Of a DNA stretch of 12,298 nt, positions 1-7,065 are shown in pieces (position 1 is the first letter of the stretch; each line of letters starts with the position of its first letter). The stretch is from an uncultured Bacilli bacterium (GTDB taxonomy: Bacteria > Bacillota_I > Bacilli_A > RF39 > UBA660), in contig CAKOQV010000037.1 in assembly GCA_934101345.1 (NCBI GenBank), positions 1 to 12,298 of the forward strand. Direction: 5' to 3'. A model generated the notes under the pieces. That model was not told the DNA's origin, searched no databases, and saw nothing but the letters and a program-made list of their open reading frames with translations. A program made the position numbers and the translations under genes.

Positions 1-17
1 CAAATGAAACAATACAT

Positions 18-45
18 ATTATAAAACTTATTTCTCGTAAATCAA
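18..45 (-). promoter_or_regulatory. Candidate sigma-A promoter reading leftward out of the window
   Basis: On the minus strand, TTGATT (45-40) and TATAAT (23-18) are separated by 16 bases. This would drive a gene lying left of the window, divergent from rpsB. No coding sequence is visible in 1-110, which is otherwise A/T-rich spacer. The call rests on the two hexamers only, and the downstream gene is not seen. Confidence 0.45.
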
Positions 46-110
46 TAAAAAGAGAATTTACTATTTTATTCTACACTAAAGTGAAAAATGAGAAAAATAA
101 GAAATAAATA

Positions 111-139
111 TTTACTAATTTCATATAATATGGTAATAT
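111..139 (+). promoter_or_regulatory. Candidate rpsB-tsf promoter
   Basis: TTTACT (111-116) and TAATAT (134-139) are 17 bases apart. TGG directly precedes the -10 box, giving an extended -10. Transcription would start near 146 and leave a leader of about 110 nt before the rpsB start at 257. Such a leader could house autoregulation by S2, but I recognise no specific motif in it. Confidence 0.55.
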
Positions 140-256
140 ATTATTGGCTTTTCAAAAAATATACACAAATATTGATTTAATTATTCAAGTGCCTTTGTAA
201 GGTGGATATTAAAGGAGAGATATTTGGAAGAAAAAACGAAAGGAGATATGATAATT

Positions 257-1195
257 ATGACAGTAGTATCTATGAGCTATTTGTTAGAAGCAGGAGTTCA
301 CTTTGGTCATCAGACTAAAAGATGGAATCCTAAAATGAAAGAGTATATATTTAACTCTAGAGATGATATTTATATCATTGACTTACAAAAGACAGTAGAA
401 AAAATGGAAGAAGCTTATGCCGCTTTAAATAAGATTGCTGCTGATGGTGGAAAAGTACTTTATGTTGGTACTAAGAAACAAGCACAAGAAGTATGTAAAG
501 AAGAAGCTGAAAGAAGTAATATGTACTATGTTACTGAGAGATGGTTAGGAGGAACTTTAACTAATTTCAAAACTATTAGAAGAAGAGTTAATCGTCTTGA
601 AGAAATTGAAAAGATGGAAAAAGATGGTACATTTGAAAAACTTCCTAAGAAAGAGGTAGTAGGACTTAAGAAGGAATATGAAAAGTTAAATAAGAATTTA
701 TGTGGTATTAGAGAAATGACTAAATTACCTGAAGCTGTTATTATTGTTGATTCTACTAAAGAATATAATGCAATAAGAGAGGCTAGAAAACTTGGTATAC
801 CAGTATTTGGTCTTATTGATACTAATTGTGATCCTGATGATGTTGATTATGTATTACCTGCTAACGATGATGCTGTTAGAAGTATTAAGGTTGTACTTGG
901 TGCTTTAACTAATGCTATTATTGAGGCTAATGGTGGTACACTTGTTGATTATGTAAGTGAAGATGATAAAAAGGCTTCTAAAGAAAAAAATTCTAATAAG
1001 AAGGAAAAAAAAGAAATAAAAGAAACTGAAGAAGTTAAGGATACAAAGCCAGTTAAAGAAGAAGTTAAAAGTGAAAAGCCAGAATTAGACTTAAATATTT
1101 TAACTGTTGCTGAACTTAGAGACCTTGCTAAGAAAAAAGAAATTAAAGGCTATTCTAAGATGAAAAAAGAAGAATTAATTGAAAATTTAAAATAA
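257..1195 (+). CDS. rpsB: 30S ribosomal protein S2 with a C-terminal Rho_N/SAP-like extension
   Basis: S2 is a small-subunit ribosomal protein that helps S1 and mRNA dock on the 30S particle. The N-terminus (SYLLEAGVHFGHQTKRWNPKM, split here as SYLLEAGVHF then GHQTKRWNPKM), the YIIDLQKT segment and the DTNCDPDDVDYVLPANDDA region near residues 188-206 are diagnostic. I chose ATG 257 because it gives the family-standard start MTVVSMSYLLEAG, with AAAGGAG at 239-245. A TTG at 224, in frame and well placed behind AAAGGAG at 211-217, would add 11 residues. The canonical S2 fold ends near residue 230. It is followed by a lysine/glutamate-rich linker (about 232-278) and a helix-extended-helix motif (about 281-311, LTVAELRDLAKKKEIKGYSK onwards) that resembles the Rho N-terminal/SAP domain. 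The length of 312 aa exceeds the usual 230-260. tsf follows 11 bases downstream. Confidence 0.96.
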   Translation: MTVVSMSYLLEAGVHFGHQTKRWNPKMKEYIFNSRDDIYIIDLQKTVEKMEEAYAALNKIAADGGKVLYVGTKKQAQEVCKEEAERSNMYYVTERWLGGTLTNFKTIRRRVNRLEEIEKMEKDGTFEKLPKKEVVGLKKEYEKLNKNLCGIREMTKLPEAVIIVDSTKEYNAIREARKLGIPVFGLIDTNCDPDDVDYVLPANDDAVRSIKVVLGALTNAIIEANGGTLVDYVSEDDKKASKEKNSNKKEKKEIKETEEVKDTKPVKEEVKSEKPELDLNILTVAELRDLAKKKEIKGYSKMKKEELIENLK

Positions 1196-1206
1196 GGAGG
1201 AATACT

Positions 1207-2079
1207 ATGATTACTGCAAATATGGTAAAAGAGCTTAGAGAACAAACTGGAGCAGGTATGCTTGATTGTAAGAAGGCTCTTACTGAAACAAATGGTAATA
1301 TGGAAGAAGCTATTACTTGGCTTAGAGAAAAAGGTATCAGTAAAGCTGCTAAAAAACAAACTAGAATAGCTGCTGAAGGACTTGCTCTTGCTAAAGTTGA
1401 AGGTAATAAGGCTGTTATAGTAGAAGTTAACTCTGAAACTGACTTCGTTGCTAAGAATCCAGAATTTACTGGTTTAGTTAATGATATTGCTACTGCTATT
1501 TTAGGTAGTAATGTTAGTACAGTAGAAGAGGCTAATAAATTAGAAGTTAATGGTACTTCTATTGAGAATATGATAGTGGATAAAACTGCTACTATTGGTG
1601 AAAAATTATCTTTTAGAAGATTTGAATTAGTTGAAAAACAAGATAATCAAGTATTTGGTACTTATTCTCATATGGGTGGTAAAATAGTAACACTTGCTGT
1701 ACTTGAAGGAACTGACACTGAAGTTGCTAAAGATGTAGCTATGCAAATTGCCGCTATGAGACCACTATATTTAGATAAAGATTCTGTTCCTAGTGAAAGA
1801 GTAGAGAAAGAAAGAGCTATTCTTACTGAACAAGCTGAAAACGAAGGATTAGATGCTAATAAACTTCCTATGATTGTTAATGGTAGACTTAATAAGTTCT
1901 ATGAAGAAGTTTGTTTATTAGATCAAGGCTTTGTTAAGGAAAATAAGATGAAAGTATCTAAATATGTTGAAAGTAAAGGTATGAAAGTATTATCTTTTGT
2001 AAGATATGAAGTTGGTGAAGGTATGGAAAAAAGAGAAGAAAACTTTGCTGACGAAGTAGCTAAACAAATTAATGGTTAA
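1207..2079 (+). CDS. tsf: Translation elongation factor Ts
   Basis: EF-Ts is the nucleotide exchange factor that releases GDP from EF-Tu in the cytoplasm. The 290-aa product starts with the UBA-like N-terminal domain (about 1-38, with VKELREQTGAGMLDCKKAL). It carries the EF-Tu-contacting signature TDFVAKN at 78-84, followed by the two-part core with HMGGKIVTLAVLEG near 151-164. The length is typical of the family. The ATG at 1207 is preceded by AAGGAGG at 1194-1200, which overlaps the rpsB stop codon, so the two genes are co-translated from one transcript. This rpsB-tsf order is nearly universal in bacteria. The stop codon's last base is the first base of the terminator hairpin. Confidence 0.98.
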   Translation: MITANMVKELREQTGAGMLDCKKALTETNGNMEEAITWLREKGISKAAKKQTRIAAEGLALAKVEGNKAVIVEVNSETDFVAKNPEFTGLVNDIATAILGSNVSTVEEANKLEVNGTSIENMIVDKTATIGEKLSFRRFELVEKQDNQVFGTYSHMGGKIVTLAVLEGTDTEVAKDVAMQIAAMRPLYLDKDSVPSERVEKERAILTEQAENEGLDANKLPMIVNGRLNKFYEEVCLLDQGFVKENKMKVSKYVESKGMKVLSFVRYEVGEGMEKREENFADEVAKQING

Positions 2080-2108
2080 GAATTCTAGAAATAGAGTTCT
2101 TTTTCTTT
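2079..2108 (+). terminator. Intrinsic terminator of rpsB-tsf
   Basis: A 9-bp stem (2079-2087 with 2092-2100, one G-U pair) closes a GAAA tetraloop and is followed by TTTTCTTT. The tsf stop codon runs into the stem. Confidence 0.9.
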
Positions 2109-2110
2109 GA

Positions 2111-2144
2111 TATAAAAAAGATATCTCTTTGCGAGACATCTTTT
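2111..2144 (-). terminator. Intrinsic terminator of the DUF5684-like gene
   Basis: Stem 2116-2127 with 2133-2144 has 11 pairs and one A/C mismatch, with a five-base loop. On the minus strand it is followed by a T-run (2119-2114). It overlaps the stop codon of the minus-strand gene and stands back to back with the tsf terminator. Confidence 0.8.
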
Positions 2145-2712
2145 ATTGTACTTCTTTTCCACACTTTTCACAGAATTTTGTTCCTGGTTTAAGTTTGCAA
2201 CCGCAACCTAAACAATATTTTTCTGGTTCACTGTTTGTAGAAGGCTTAGTATTATCACCAATTGGACCATTAGGACTAACTTCAATACTTGAATCATAAG
2301 TATATTTGTTTGAAAAACCTAACACCATAGTTATTATTGGTGCTACAAATATACCAGCTACACCATATCCTACTGGTTGTTGTTTCATCTTCTTTGCTAA
2401 ATTATAGAAAATAAAGAAATTAACAGCCATACTTGCTAAATTACAGATATAATCTAATCCATCTATTTTAGCTATAGTGCATATTGTTCCAGATATTGCA
2501 ATTAAGAAATACCACCAATTTAAACCTGCTATTTGAATTAATACAAATACATTATAAAGTGGTATTATTGCTTTCCAACCATCTTCACCAGCCTTTTTGA
2601 ATAATTTTGCAAGTGCTATTACATAAACTACATAGAAAGCTATTACAAGTATTCCTAGGAAAACTAATAAACCAATCGAAGTTGCTGCAAAAACTCCAAA
2701 TGCATCATCCAT
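2143..2712 (-). CDS. DUF5684-like membrane protein with C-terminal zinc ribbon
   Basis: The function is unknown. The start ATG 2712 is preferred over the upstream in-frame GTG at 2721 because GAGAGGAG sits 8 bases ahead of it, giving 189 aa. The N-terminal two thirds is hydrophobic, with about four membrane segments (near residues 7-30, 55-75, 85-105 and 115-135). It carries the KAGEDGWKAIIPLYNVFVL block that I associate with DUF5684, a family of small membrane proteins of unknown role. A polar linker rich in Ser, Asn and Pro leads to a C-terminal zinc ribbon with two CxxC pairs (CLGCGCKLKPGTKFCEKCG). The gene is monocistronic, with its own promoter and terminator, and is transcribed against its neighbours. 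The family link is from memory; the membrane-plus-ribbon architecture is seen directly. Confidence 0.82.
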   Translation of the reverse strand: MDDAFGVFAATSIGLLVFLGILVIAFYVVYVIALAKLFKKAGEDGWKAIIPLYNVFVLIQIAGLNWWYFLIAISGTICTIAKIDGLDYICNLASMAVNFFIFYNLAKKMKQQPVGYGVAGIFVAPIITMVLGFSNKYTYDSSIEVSPNGPIGDNTKPSTNSEPEKYCLGCGCKLKPGTKFCEKCGKEVQ

Positions 2713-2735
2713 TTTATTCACTCCTCTCTATTAAT

Positions 2736-2764
2736 AATATACCAAATTTTAATAGATATTTCAA
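2736..2764 (-). promoter_or_regulatory. Promoter of the DUF5684-like gene
   Basis: On the minus strand, TTGAAA (2764-2759) is followed after 17 bases by TATATT (2741-2736), with TGG in front of the -10 box (extended -10). The ATG at 2712 lies about 24 bases downstream of the -10 box. Confidence 0.7.
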
Positions 2765-2838
2765 TAATTATAAAATATATTTTTGATAATTGTAATTACA
2801 TTATTTTATTTGAATATTCTTTAATAGGTGAGACTACT

Positions 2839-4746
2839 ATGTTTGATAAGGGTATACATAAAAGAATTAAGATAGTACTTTTGATAGTGGTGTTTGTATT
2901 TTTACTTGTTATTGGGAAAGTATTTTATATTGAAGTTATTGAATATAAGAAACTTAATACTTTGGCTAGTGGATTATGGAGTAGAAACTTGCCTATTGAG
3001 GCTGATAGGGGTAAGATATATACTGTTGATGGAGAAATAGTAGCGGGTAATCTTACTACTACTTCTTTGGTATTTATTCCAAATCAAATTAAAGATAAGG
3101 ATTTAGTAGCTACGAAAATAAGTGAAATACTTGGAGTAGATAAAAGTGTTATTGAAGAGCATTTATATAAGAAGTCAATGATGGAAAGAGTACATCCTGA
3201 AGGAAGAAGACTATCTTATGATATTGCGGATAAGATTGCTAAGTTTAATTTTGAGGGAGTATATTTGCTTAAGGAATCTAAGAGATATTATCCTCATGAT
3301 GAGATGCTTTCACATGTACTTGGTTATGTTGGTATTGATAATCAAGGTCTTAGTGGACTTGAACTTGAATATGATAAAATACTTACTGGGGAGTATGGTT
3401 CTATTCAGTATTTTTCTGATGCAAAGGGGAATAATTTAGATAGAAATTCGGTATATGTGGAACCGGAGGATGGTCTTGATATATATTTGACTGTTAATTA
3501 TAAGATTCAGTCTTCTATTGAGCGAGAACTTGATAATATTGTAACTAAATATAGCCCAGAAGGGGCTTGGGCTTTGGCGATGGATCCTAATACTGGCGAG
3601 GTACTAGGAATGAGTTCGAGACCTAATTTTAATCCTAATAAATATCAAGATTATAGTGTGGAGACTATTAATAGGAATATGGCTATATGGGCTAGTTATG
3701 AACCTGGTAGTACATTTAAAATATTGACACTTAGTGCGGCTGTTAATGAGGGGAAGGTTGATTTAGTTAATGATACTTTCTTTGATGGTGGTTCAGTTAA
3801 TGTTGATGGAGCAAGAATTAAGTGTTGGAAACATGGAGGACATGGGTCACAAACTTTTCTAGAGGTTGTTCAAAATTCTTGTAATCCTGGATTTGTTGAA
3901 CTTGGTAATAGACTTGGTAAAGAAAAATTATTTGATTATATTTATAAATTTGGATATGGTAAGAAAACTGGTATTGATTTGAATGGTGAAAGTACTGGTA
4001 TTTTGTTTAATTTATCTAAAGTTGGTCCTGTAGAACTTGCTACGACAGCATTTGGTCAAGGAGTTAGTGTTACTGCTCTTCAACAAGTTACAGCAGTTAG
4101 CGCCGCAATTAATGGTGGTACTTTGTATAAACCATATATAGTTAAAAGAGTAGTGGAACATGAAACTGGACAAATTGTTAATGAGATTAAACCTACTTCT
4201 GTTAGAGAGAATATTGTTACTAAGGATACTAGTGAAAAAGTTAGAATGACTTTAGAGTCAGTAGTTTCTTTGGGTACTGGACGTAATGCTTATATAGATG
4301 GTTATAGGGTAGGTGGTAAAACAGGTACTGCTCAAAAGGTTAATAATGGTGTATATATGTCTGGAAATTATATTGTTTCTTTTATTGGTTTTTTACCAGC
4401 GAATGATCCTAAGATAGTCGTATACCTGGCTATTGATAATCCAAAAGGAGTTACACAGTATGGTGGTACAGTTAGTGCTCCTATTGTTAAAAATATTATG
4501 GAAGATGCAATAGTGGCTTTAAATATTGAAAAGCAAGATGGTGGTACAGAAAAGAAATATCAATGGTATGATAAAAAATATTATGACGTAGAGAATGTTA
4601 TTGGATTATCTAAAAAAGAGGCTACTTCTAAACTTAAAGATTTTGTAATAGAATATAGTGGTAGTGGGGATAATGTTATTAATCAGTCTCCCGAAGGTGG
4701 TACTAGATTAATAGAGGGTTCTAGTATTAGATTATATTTGGGATAA
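2839..4746 (+). CDS. Class B penicillin-binding protein (FtsI/PBP2B/SpoVD type) with one PASTA domain
   Basis: This is a D,D-transpeptidase that cross-links peptidoglycan stems outside the membrane. The 635-aa product has one N-terminal membrane anchor (about 10-32). A PBP dimerisation domain follows, with ADRGKIYTVDG at 55-65. The transpeptidase domain has all three active-site motifs: SxxK S291-TF-K294 (nucleophile S291), SxN S347-C-N349 and KTG K494-T495-G496. A single PASTA repeat fills about 581-635. One PASTA resembles SpoVD more than PBP2B, which usually has two, but the sequence alone does not separate a division PBP from a sporulation PBP. The RBS is weak (AGGTGAG, 2826-2832). Its partner glycosyltransferase is probably the FtsW/SpoVE-type protein at 7064-8149. 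No terminator follows; the next gene has its own promoter just after the stop. Confidence 0.95.
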   Translation: MFDKGIHKRIKIVLLIVVFVFLLVIGKVFYIEVIEYKKLNTLASGLWSRNLPIEADRGKIYTVDGEIVAGNLTTTSLVFIPNQIKDKDLVATKISEILGVDKSVIEEHLYKKSMMERVHPEGRRLSYDIADKIAKFNFEGVYLLKESKRYYPHDEMLSHVLGYVGIDNQGLSGLELEYDKILTGEYGSIQYFSDAKGNNLDRNSVYVEPEDGLDIYLTVNYKIQSSIERELDNIVTKYSPEGAWALAMDPNTGEVLGMSSRPNFNPNKYQDYSVETINRNMAIWASYEPGSTFKILTLSAAVNEGKVDLVNDTFFDGGSVNVDGARIKCWKHGGHGSQTFLEVVQNSCNPGFVELGNRLGKEKLFDYIYKFGYGKKTGIDLNGESTGILFNLSKVGPVELATTAFGQGVSVTALQQVTAVSAAINGGTLYKPYIVKRVVEHETGQIVNEIKPTSVRENIVTKDTSEKVRMTLESVVSLGTGRNAYIDGYRVGGKTGTAQKVNNGVYMSGNYIVSFIGFLPANDPKIVVYLAIDNPKGVTQYGGTVSAPIVKNIMEDAIVALNIEKQDGGTEKKYQWYDKKYYDVENVIGLSKKEATSKLKDFVIEYSGSGDNVINQSPEGGTRLIEGSSIRLYLG

Positions 4747-4747
4747 T

Positions 4748-4776
4748 TTGCATTTTTAACTTAATTATGATATAAT
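4748..4776 (+). promoter_or_regulatory. Promoter of the kinase-like gene
   Basis: TTGCAT (4748-4753), a 17-base spacer and TATAAT (4771-4776) with TGA ahead of it (extended -10) form a near-consensus promoter that starts one base after the PBP stop codon. The predicted start near 4783 leaves a very short leader before ATG 4801. Confidence 0.8.
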
Positions 4777-4800
4777 ATCCAGCAATTAATGGGGGTTATT

Positions 4801-5673
4801 ATGGAAATAATTAATATGACTTTAAAACAATTTGAAAAATGTCAACCATTATCTTTATCTGATGATACTACAAGTACTGAATGCAAAATGTATAAATTTT
4901 ACTATAAAGGGAATGAGAAAGTTTTAAAAAGGTTATATATTACTAATGGTATAAACTTTGCTAACAAATTATATACATTGGAGGCATTATCTGCAAATAG
5001 GGAATTTATGCCTAATAATTTTATACTTCCTGATTTTTTGGTTTCAATTAATCAAGTTGTAAGTGGATTTGCCATGAATTATATTAACTGTATTAATTTG
5101 AGTAATATTTTGGAAGATAAGTTAGTTGATATAGAAGAAAAAAAATATTATTTGAAATTGATTGGAAAAATACTTGAACAAATGAAAAGAATCAGACAAA
5201 GTACTATTTTAAATGATTTTTATTTGGGAGACTTACACGAAGATAATTTTGTGGTTGATGTTAATAAAAAAGAAATATATGTTGTTGATTTGGATAGTTC
5301 TAAAATACTTGGAAATCAATCTTCACCTGGAAGATACTTAACATCAAAGGCACTTTTAAATAATGCTAGTACTATTAAATATAAAAGAACAATTAATGAT
5401 AGATTGACAGATTATAAAGTTGATGAAAATACAGATCTTTATTGTTATATTATTATTATTTTAAATTATCTATATAATGGTAAAATAAATAATGTAGAGA
5501 TAGATGAATTTTATAGATTTATTAATTATTTGAATGATATTGGTGTTAATAAAGAGTTATTGAAATGTTTTGAAAGAATACTTACTAATGGTAATAATAT
5601 TAATCCTTGTGATTATATTGATTCTTTGACTTCTAAACAAATAGCAAAGGCAAGATTTTTATATAAAAAATAG
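4801..5673 (+). CDS. Protein kinase-fold / aminoglycoside phosphotransferase-like protein
   Basis: I do not recognise a named family. ATG 4801 is preferred (290 aa) because GGGGG sits 5 bases upstream; the ATG at 4789 would lie inside that site. The protein is cytoplasmic, with no signal peptide or membrane segment. A kinase-like active site is visible: GDLHEDNF at 143-150 looks like a catalytic loop (candidate base D144, with H146 and the metal-binding N149), and VVDLDSS at 161-167 looks like the metal-binding DFG equivalent (D163 or D165). K43 in KVLKRLY could be the ATP-binding lysine. This set fits small kinase/APH-like folds. The substrate could be a protein, a sugar or an antibiotic. 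Position between a PBP and mraY is suggestive, but its own strong promoter means a link to the cell wall is only inference. The C-terminal half is helical and rich in Asn, Ile and Tyr. Confidence 0.7.
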   Translation: MEIINMTLKQFEKCQPLSLSDDTTSTECKMYKFYYKGNEKVLKRLYITNGINFANKLYTLEALSANREFMPNNFILPDFLVSINQVVSGFAMNYINCINLSNILEDKLVDIEEKKYYLKLIGKILEQMKRIRQSTILNDFYLGDLHEDNFVVDVNKKEIYVVDLDSSKILGNQSSPGRYLTSKALLNNASTIKYKRTINDRLTDYKVDENTDLYCYIIIILNYLYNGKINNVEIDEFYRFINYLNDIGVNKELLKCFERILTNGNNINPCDYIDSLTSKQIAKARFLYKK

Positions 5674-5691
5674 TTTACAAATTAATGTAAA
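5674..5691. repeat. Short perfect dyad upstream of mraY
   Basis: TTTACA (5674-5679) and TGTAAA (5686-5691) form a perfect inverted repeat around AATTAA, immediately after the kinase-like gene's stop. No T-run follows, so it is a poor terminator. It could be an operator upstream of the mraY promoter. A dyad this short is common in A/T-rich DNA. Confidence 0.3.
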
Positions 5692-5726
5692 GTAATAAAA
5701 AGATACTATTTATTTAAAAATATGTA

Positions 5727-5735
5727 TGGTATAAT
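5727..5735 (+). promoter_or_regulatory. Extended -10 promoter of mraY
   Basis: TGGTATAAT (5727-5735) matches the extended -10 consensus. The -35 region (TATTTA at 5707-5712, 17-base spacing) is weak, as is common for extended -10 promoters. Transcription would start near 5742, about 23 bases ahead of the mraY ATG. Confidence 0.65.
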
Positions 5736-5764
5736 AGAAGTGAAACTGGAAATGGAGTGATAGA

Positions 5765-6757
5765 ATGCTAACTTTAACGAAGTCATTATTTGCTTTAATG
5801 CTTGGTTTTATTAGTTCAACAATATTTGGACTTATAGCTATTCCTTTTTTGAAGAAATTAAAAGCGGGACAAAATATTAATATTTATGTTGAGGCTCATA
5901 GAAGTAAGGCTGGTACTCCTACGATGGGAGGAATTATATTTATAATTCCCACTATTGCAATAACTGTATTTTTGCTTTTAACGGGAAAGATAGAATACTC
6001 AGTTAACTTAATGATTGTGTTATTTGTTTTCTTCTCGTATGCTTTAATAGGATTTTTAGATGACTTTATTAGTCTTAGAAGAAAATCTAATAAGGGACTT
6101 ACACAATTTCAAAAGTTATTACTACAACTTATTGTAGCATTAGTTTTTTATGTATTATTTAGACAATTTACTTCAGGTGATTCTTATCTTAGAATATCTG
6201 CTTTAGGTATTGATTGGAATCTAGGATGGTTCTATGGAGTATTTATATTATTCTTACTAGTAGGCTCTTCTAATGCGGTTAATTTAACGGATGGATTAGA
6301 TGGACTTGCTGGTGGATTATCTGCGATATCATTTTTGGCTTTTGGTCTTATTGCAATGGGTAGCTGGTGGATTGAAGGCAATGCAGATATGGGTATTTTC
6401 TGTTTTATTTTGGTTGGTAGTATTATGGGATTTCTTGTATATAATAGTAATCCTGCTAAAGTATTTATGGGAGATACTGGTAGTTTGACTTTGGGGGCTA
6501 CAATGGCTACGATAGCTATTCTTACTTCACATGAATTATCTTTGGTATTAATTGGAGGGGTATTTGTTATTGAAACTTTAACTGTTATTATACAGATAGC
6601 TTCAGTAGTACTATTAAAAAGAAAAGTATTTTTGATGACTCCTATCCATCATCATTTTGAAAGATTGGGATGGAAAGAGAATGATATTGTTAAACTATTC
6701 TGGATAGTTGGATTTATTCTTAGTATGTTAGCCTTAATATATGGAGTATGGTTATAA
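5765..6757 (+). CDS. mraY: Phospho-N-acetylmuramoyl-pentapeptide transferase (lipid I synthase)
   Basis: MraY moves phospho-MurNAc-pentapeptide from UDP to undecaprenyl phosphate at the inner face of the membrane, making lipid I. The 330-aa polytopic protein has about ten membrane helices and every family signature: KAGTPTMGG at 48-56, the aspartate pair D99-D100 in GFLDDF, NLTDGLDGLAGG at 173-184 with D176, FMGDTGSL at 234-241 with D237, and the HHH motif in TPIHHHFE at 292-299. The length matches the family. ATG 5765 is preceded by GGAG at 5754-5757 with 7-base spacing. It is not beside murF or murD as in a standard dcw cluster. It has its own promoter and is followed by a terminator, so it appears monocistronic. 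Confidence 0.98.
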   Translation: MLTLTKSLFALMLGFISSTIFGLIAIPFLKKLKAGQNINIYVEAHRSKAGTPTMGGIIFIIPTIAITVFLLLTGKIEYSVNLMIVLFVFFSYALIGFLDDFISLRRKSNKGLTQFQKLLLQLIVALVFYVLFRQFTSGDSYLRISALGIDWNLGWFYGVFILFLLVGSSNAVNLTDGLDGLAGGLSAISFLAFGLIAMGSWWIEGNADMGIFCFILVGSIMGFLVYNSNPAKVFMGDTGSLTLGATMATIAILTSHELSLVLIGGVFVIETLTVIIQIASVVLLKRKVFLMTPIHHHFERLGWKENDIVKLFWIVGFILSMLALIYGVWL

Positions 6758-6758
6758 T

Positions 6759-6788
6759 AAGAGTGTATTTGAATAATGCATTCTTTTT
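6759..6788 (+). terminator. Intrinsic terminator of mraY
   Basis: AAGAGTG (6759-6765) pairs with CATTCTT (6779-6785, one G-U), with an inner TATT/AATA extension, and is followed by a T-run (6784-6788). It starts one base after the mraY stop. Confidence 0.75.
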
Positions 6789-6883
6789 ATGTTCACTGTA
6801 AGTCTTTAGTCTTACAGTGTTATTTTGAGCCAATATGTTATATTGTCTCAAAATAATATATCTACATATCTATTATATATAAG
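6787..6883 (-). ncRNA. Four-helix element, copy 1 (candidate structured RNA)
   Basis: Read on the minus strand, this copy shares order, loops and helices with the copies at 6933-7033 and 9494-9586. The outer P1 is UUAU.U (6882-6877) with A.AUAA (6793-6787). P2 is AUAU around GUAG. P3 is a 10-bp stem (6856-6847 with 6829-6820) that carries an A/G mismatch (6846/6830) and an inner CAAUAU/AUAUUG stem. P4 is a 9-bp stem (6819-6811 with 6802-6794) with loop ACTAAAGA. It shares a 19-base identical run with copy 3 at its 5' end, and that run includes TATAAT, so a built-in -10 box is an alternative reading. Its 3' end overlaps the mraY terminator by two bases. No gene follows in its direction except the antisense of mraY. 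No known family is assigned. Confidence 0.6.
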
Positions 6884-6884
6884 C

Positions 6885-6932
6885 CATAGGTATATATTTG
6901 GTGTAAATTGTTTTCTAAGTATATATACTATG
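6885..6932. repeat. Inverted repeat at the centre of the head-to-head element pair
   Basis: The bases around 6885-6897 (CATAGGTATATAT) are nearly the reverse complement of 6919-6932 (GTATATATACTATG). The symmetry of copies 1 and 2 therefore extends beyond their helices into the spacer. The remaining 6898-6918 is single-copy A/T-rich DNA in which I see no clear promoter. Confidence 0.6.
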
Positions 6933-7033
6933 CTTATATTTGATAGGTATCTTGGATACATTTAATTAAGACAAGTATACTTGGCTTAATTAAACACTAA
7001 TAAGACTTAGGATAAGGCTTATAGTGAATATAA
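6933..7033 (+). ncRNA. Four-helix element, copy 2 (candidate structured RNA)
   Basis: This is the best-paired copy. P1 is UUAUAUU (6934-6940) with AAUAUAA (7027-7033), 7 bp. P2 is GUAUC (6947-6951) with GAUAC (6955-6959). P3 is a 10-bp stem (6961-6970 with 6985-6994) with the conserved A6971/G6984 mismatch and an inner CAAG-UAUA-CUUG hairpin. P4 is 6995-7026, and its last base abuts P1. P3 and P4 are directly adjacent, so the four helices would form a compact four-way junction. Relative to copies 1 and 3, pairs change on both sides in P2 (A-U to G-C), P3 (G-C to A-U) and P4. It points away from copy 1 and toward the ftsW 3' end, and is followed by the A/T terminator at 7035-7065. Confidence 0.62.
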
Positions 7034-7034
7034 T

Positions 7035-7065
7035 AAAAAAATATAACATATAGTTATTTTTTTTT
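7035..7065. terminator. A/T-rich, probably bidirectional terminator between element copy 2 and ftsW
   Basis: ATAAC (7043-7047) pairs with GTTAT (7053-7057), and flanking A7 (7035-7041) can pair with T7 (7059-7065) across one T/T mismatch. Plus-strand transcripts through element copy 2 meet a run of nine T. Minus-strand ftsW transcripts meet seven T. The hairpin has little G/C, so strength is uncertain. Confidence 0.55.

Noticed and set aside
1150..1359. Minus-strand 69-aa frame over the rpsB-tsf junction
   Set aside because: It overlaps two certain genes and their ribosome site, with no independent signals.
2783..2811. Promoter for the PBP gene (TTGATA at 2783)
   Set aside because: No convincing -10 box lies 16-18 bases downstream; the true promoter stays unresolved.
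6787..7033. Insertion sequence or CRISPR array in the mraY-ftsW gap
   Set aside because: There is no transposase frame, no short direct repeats with unique spacers, and no visible target duplications; the repeats are structured elements in opposite orientation.
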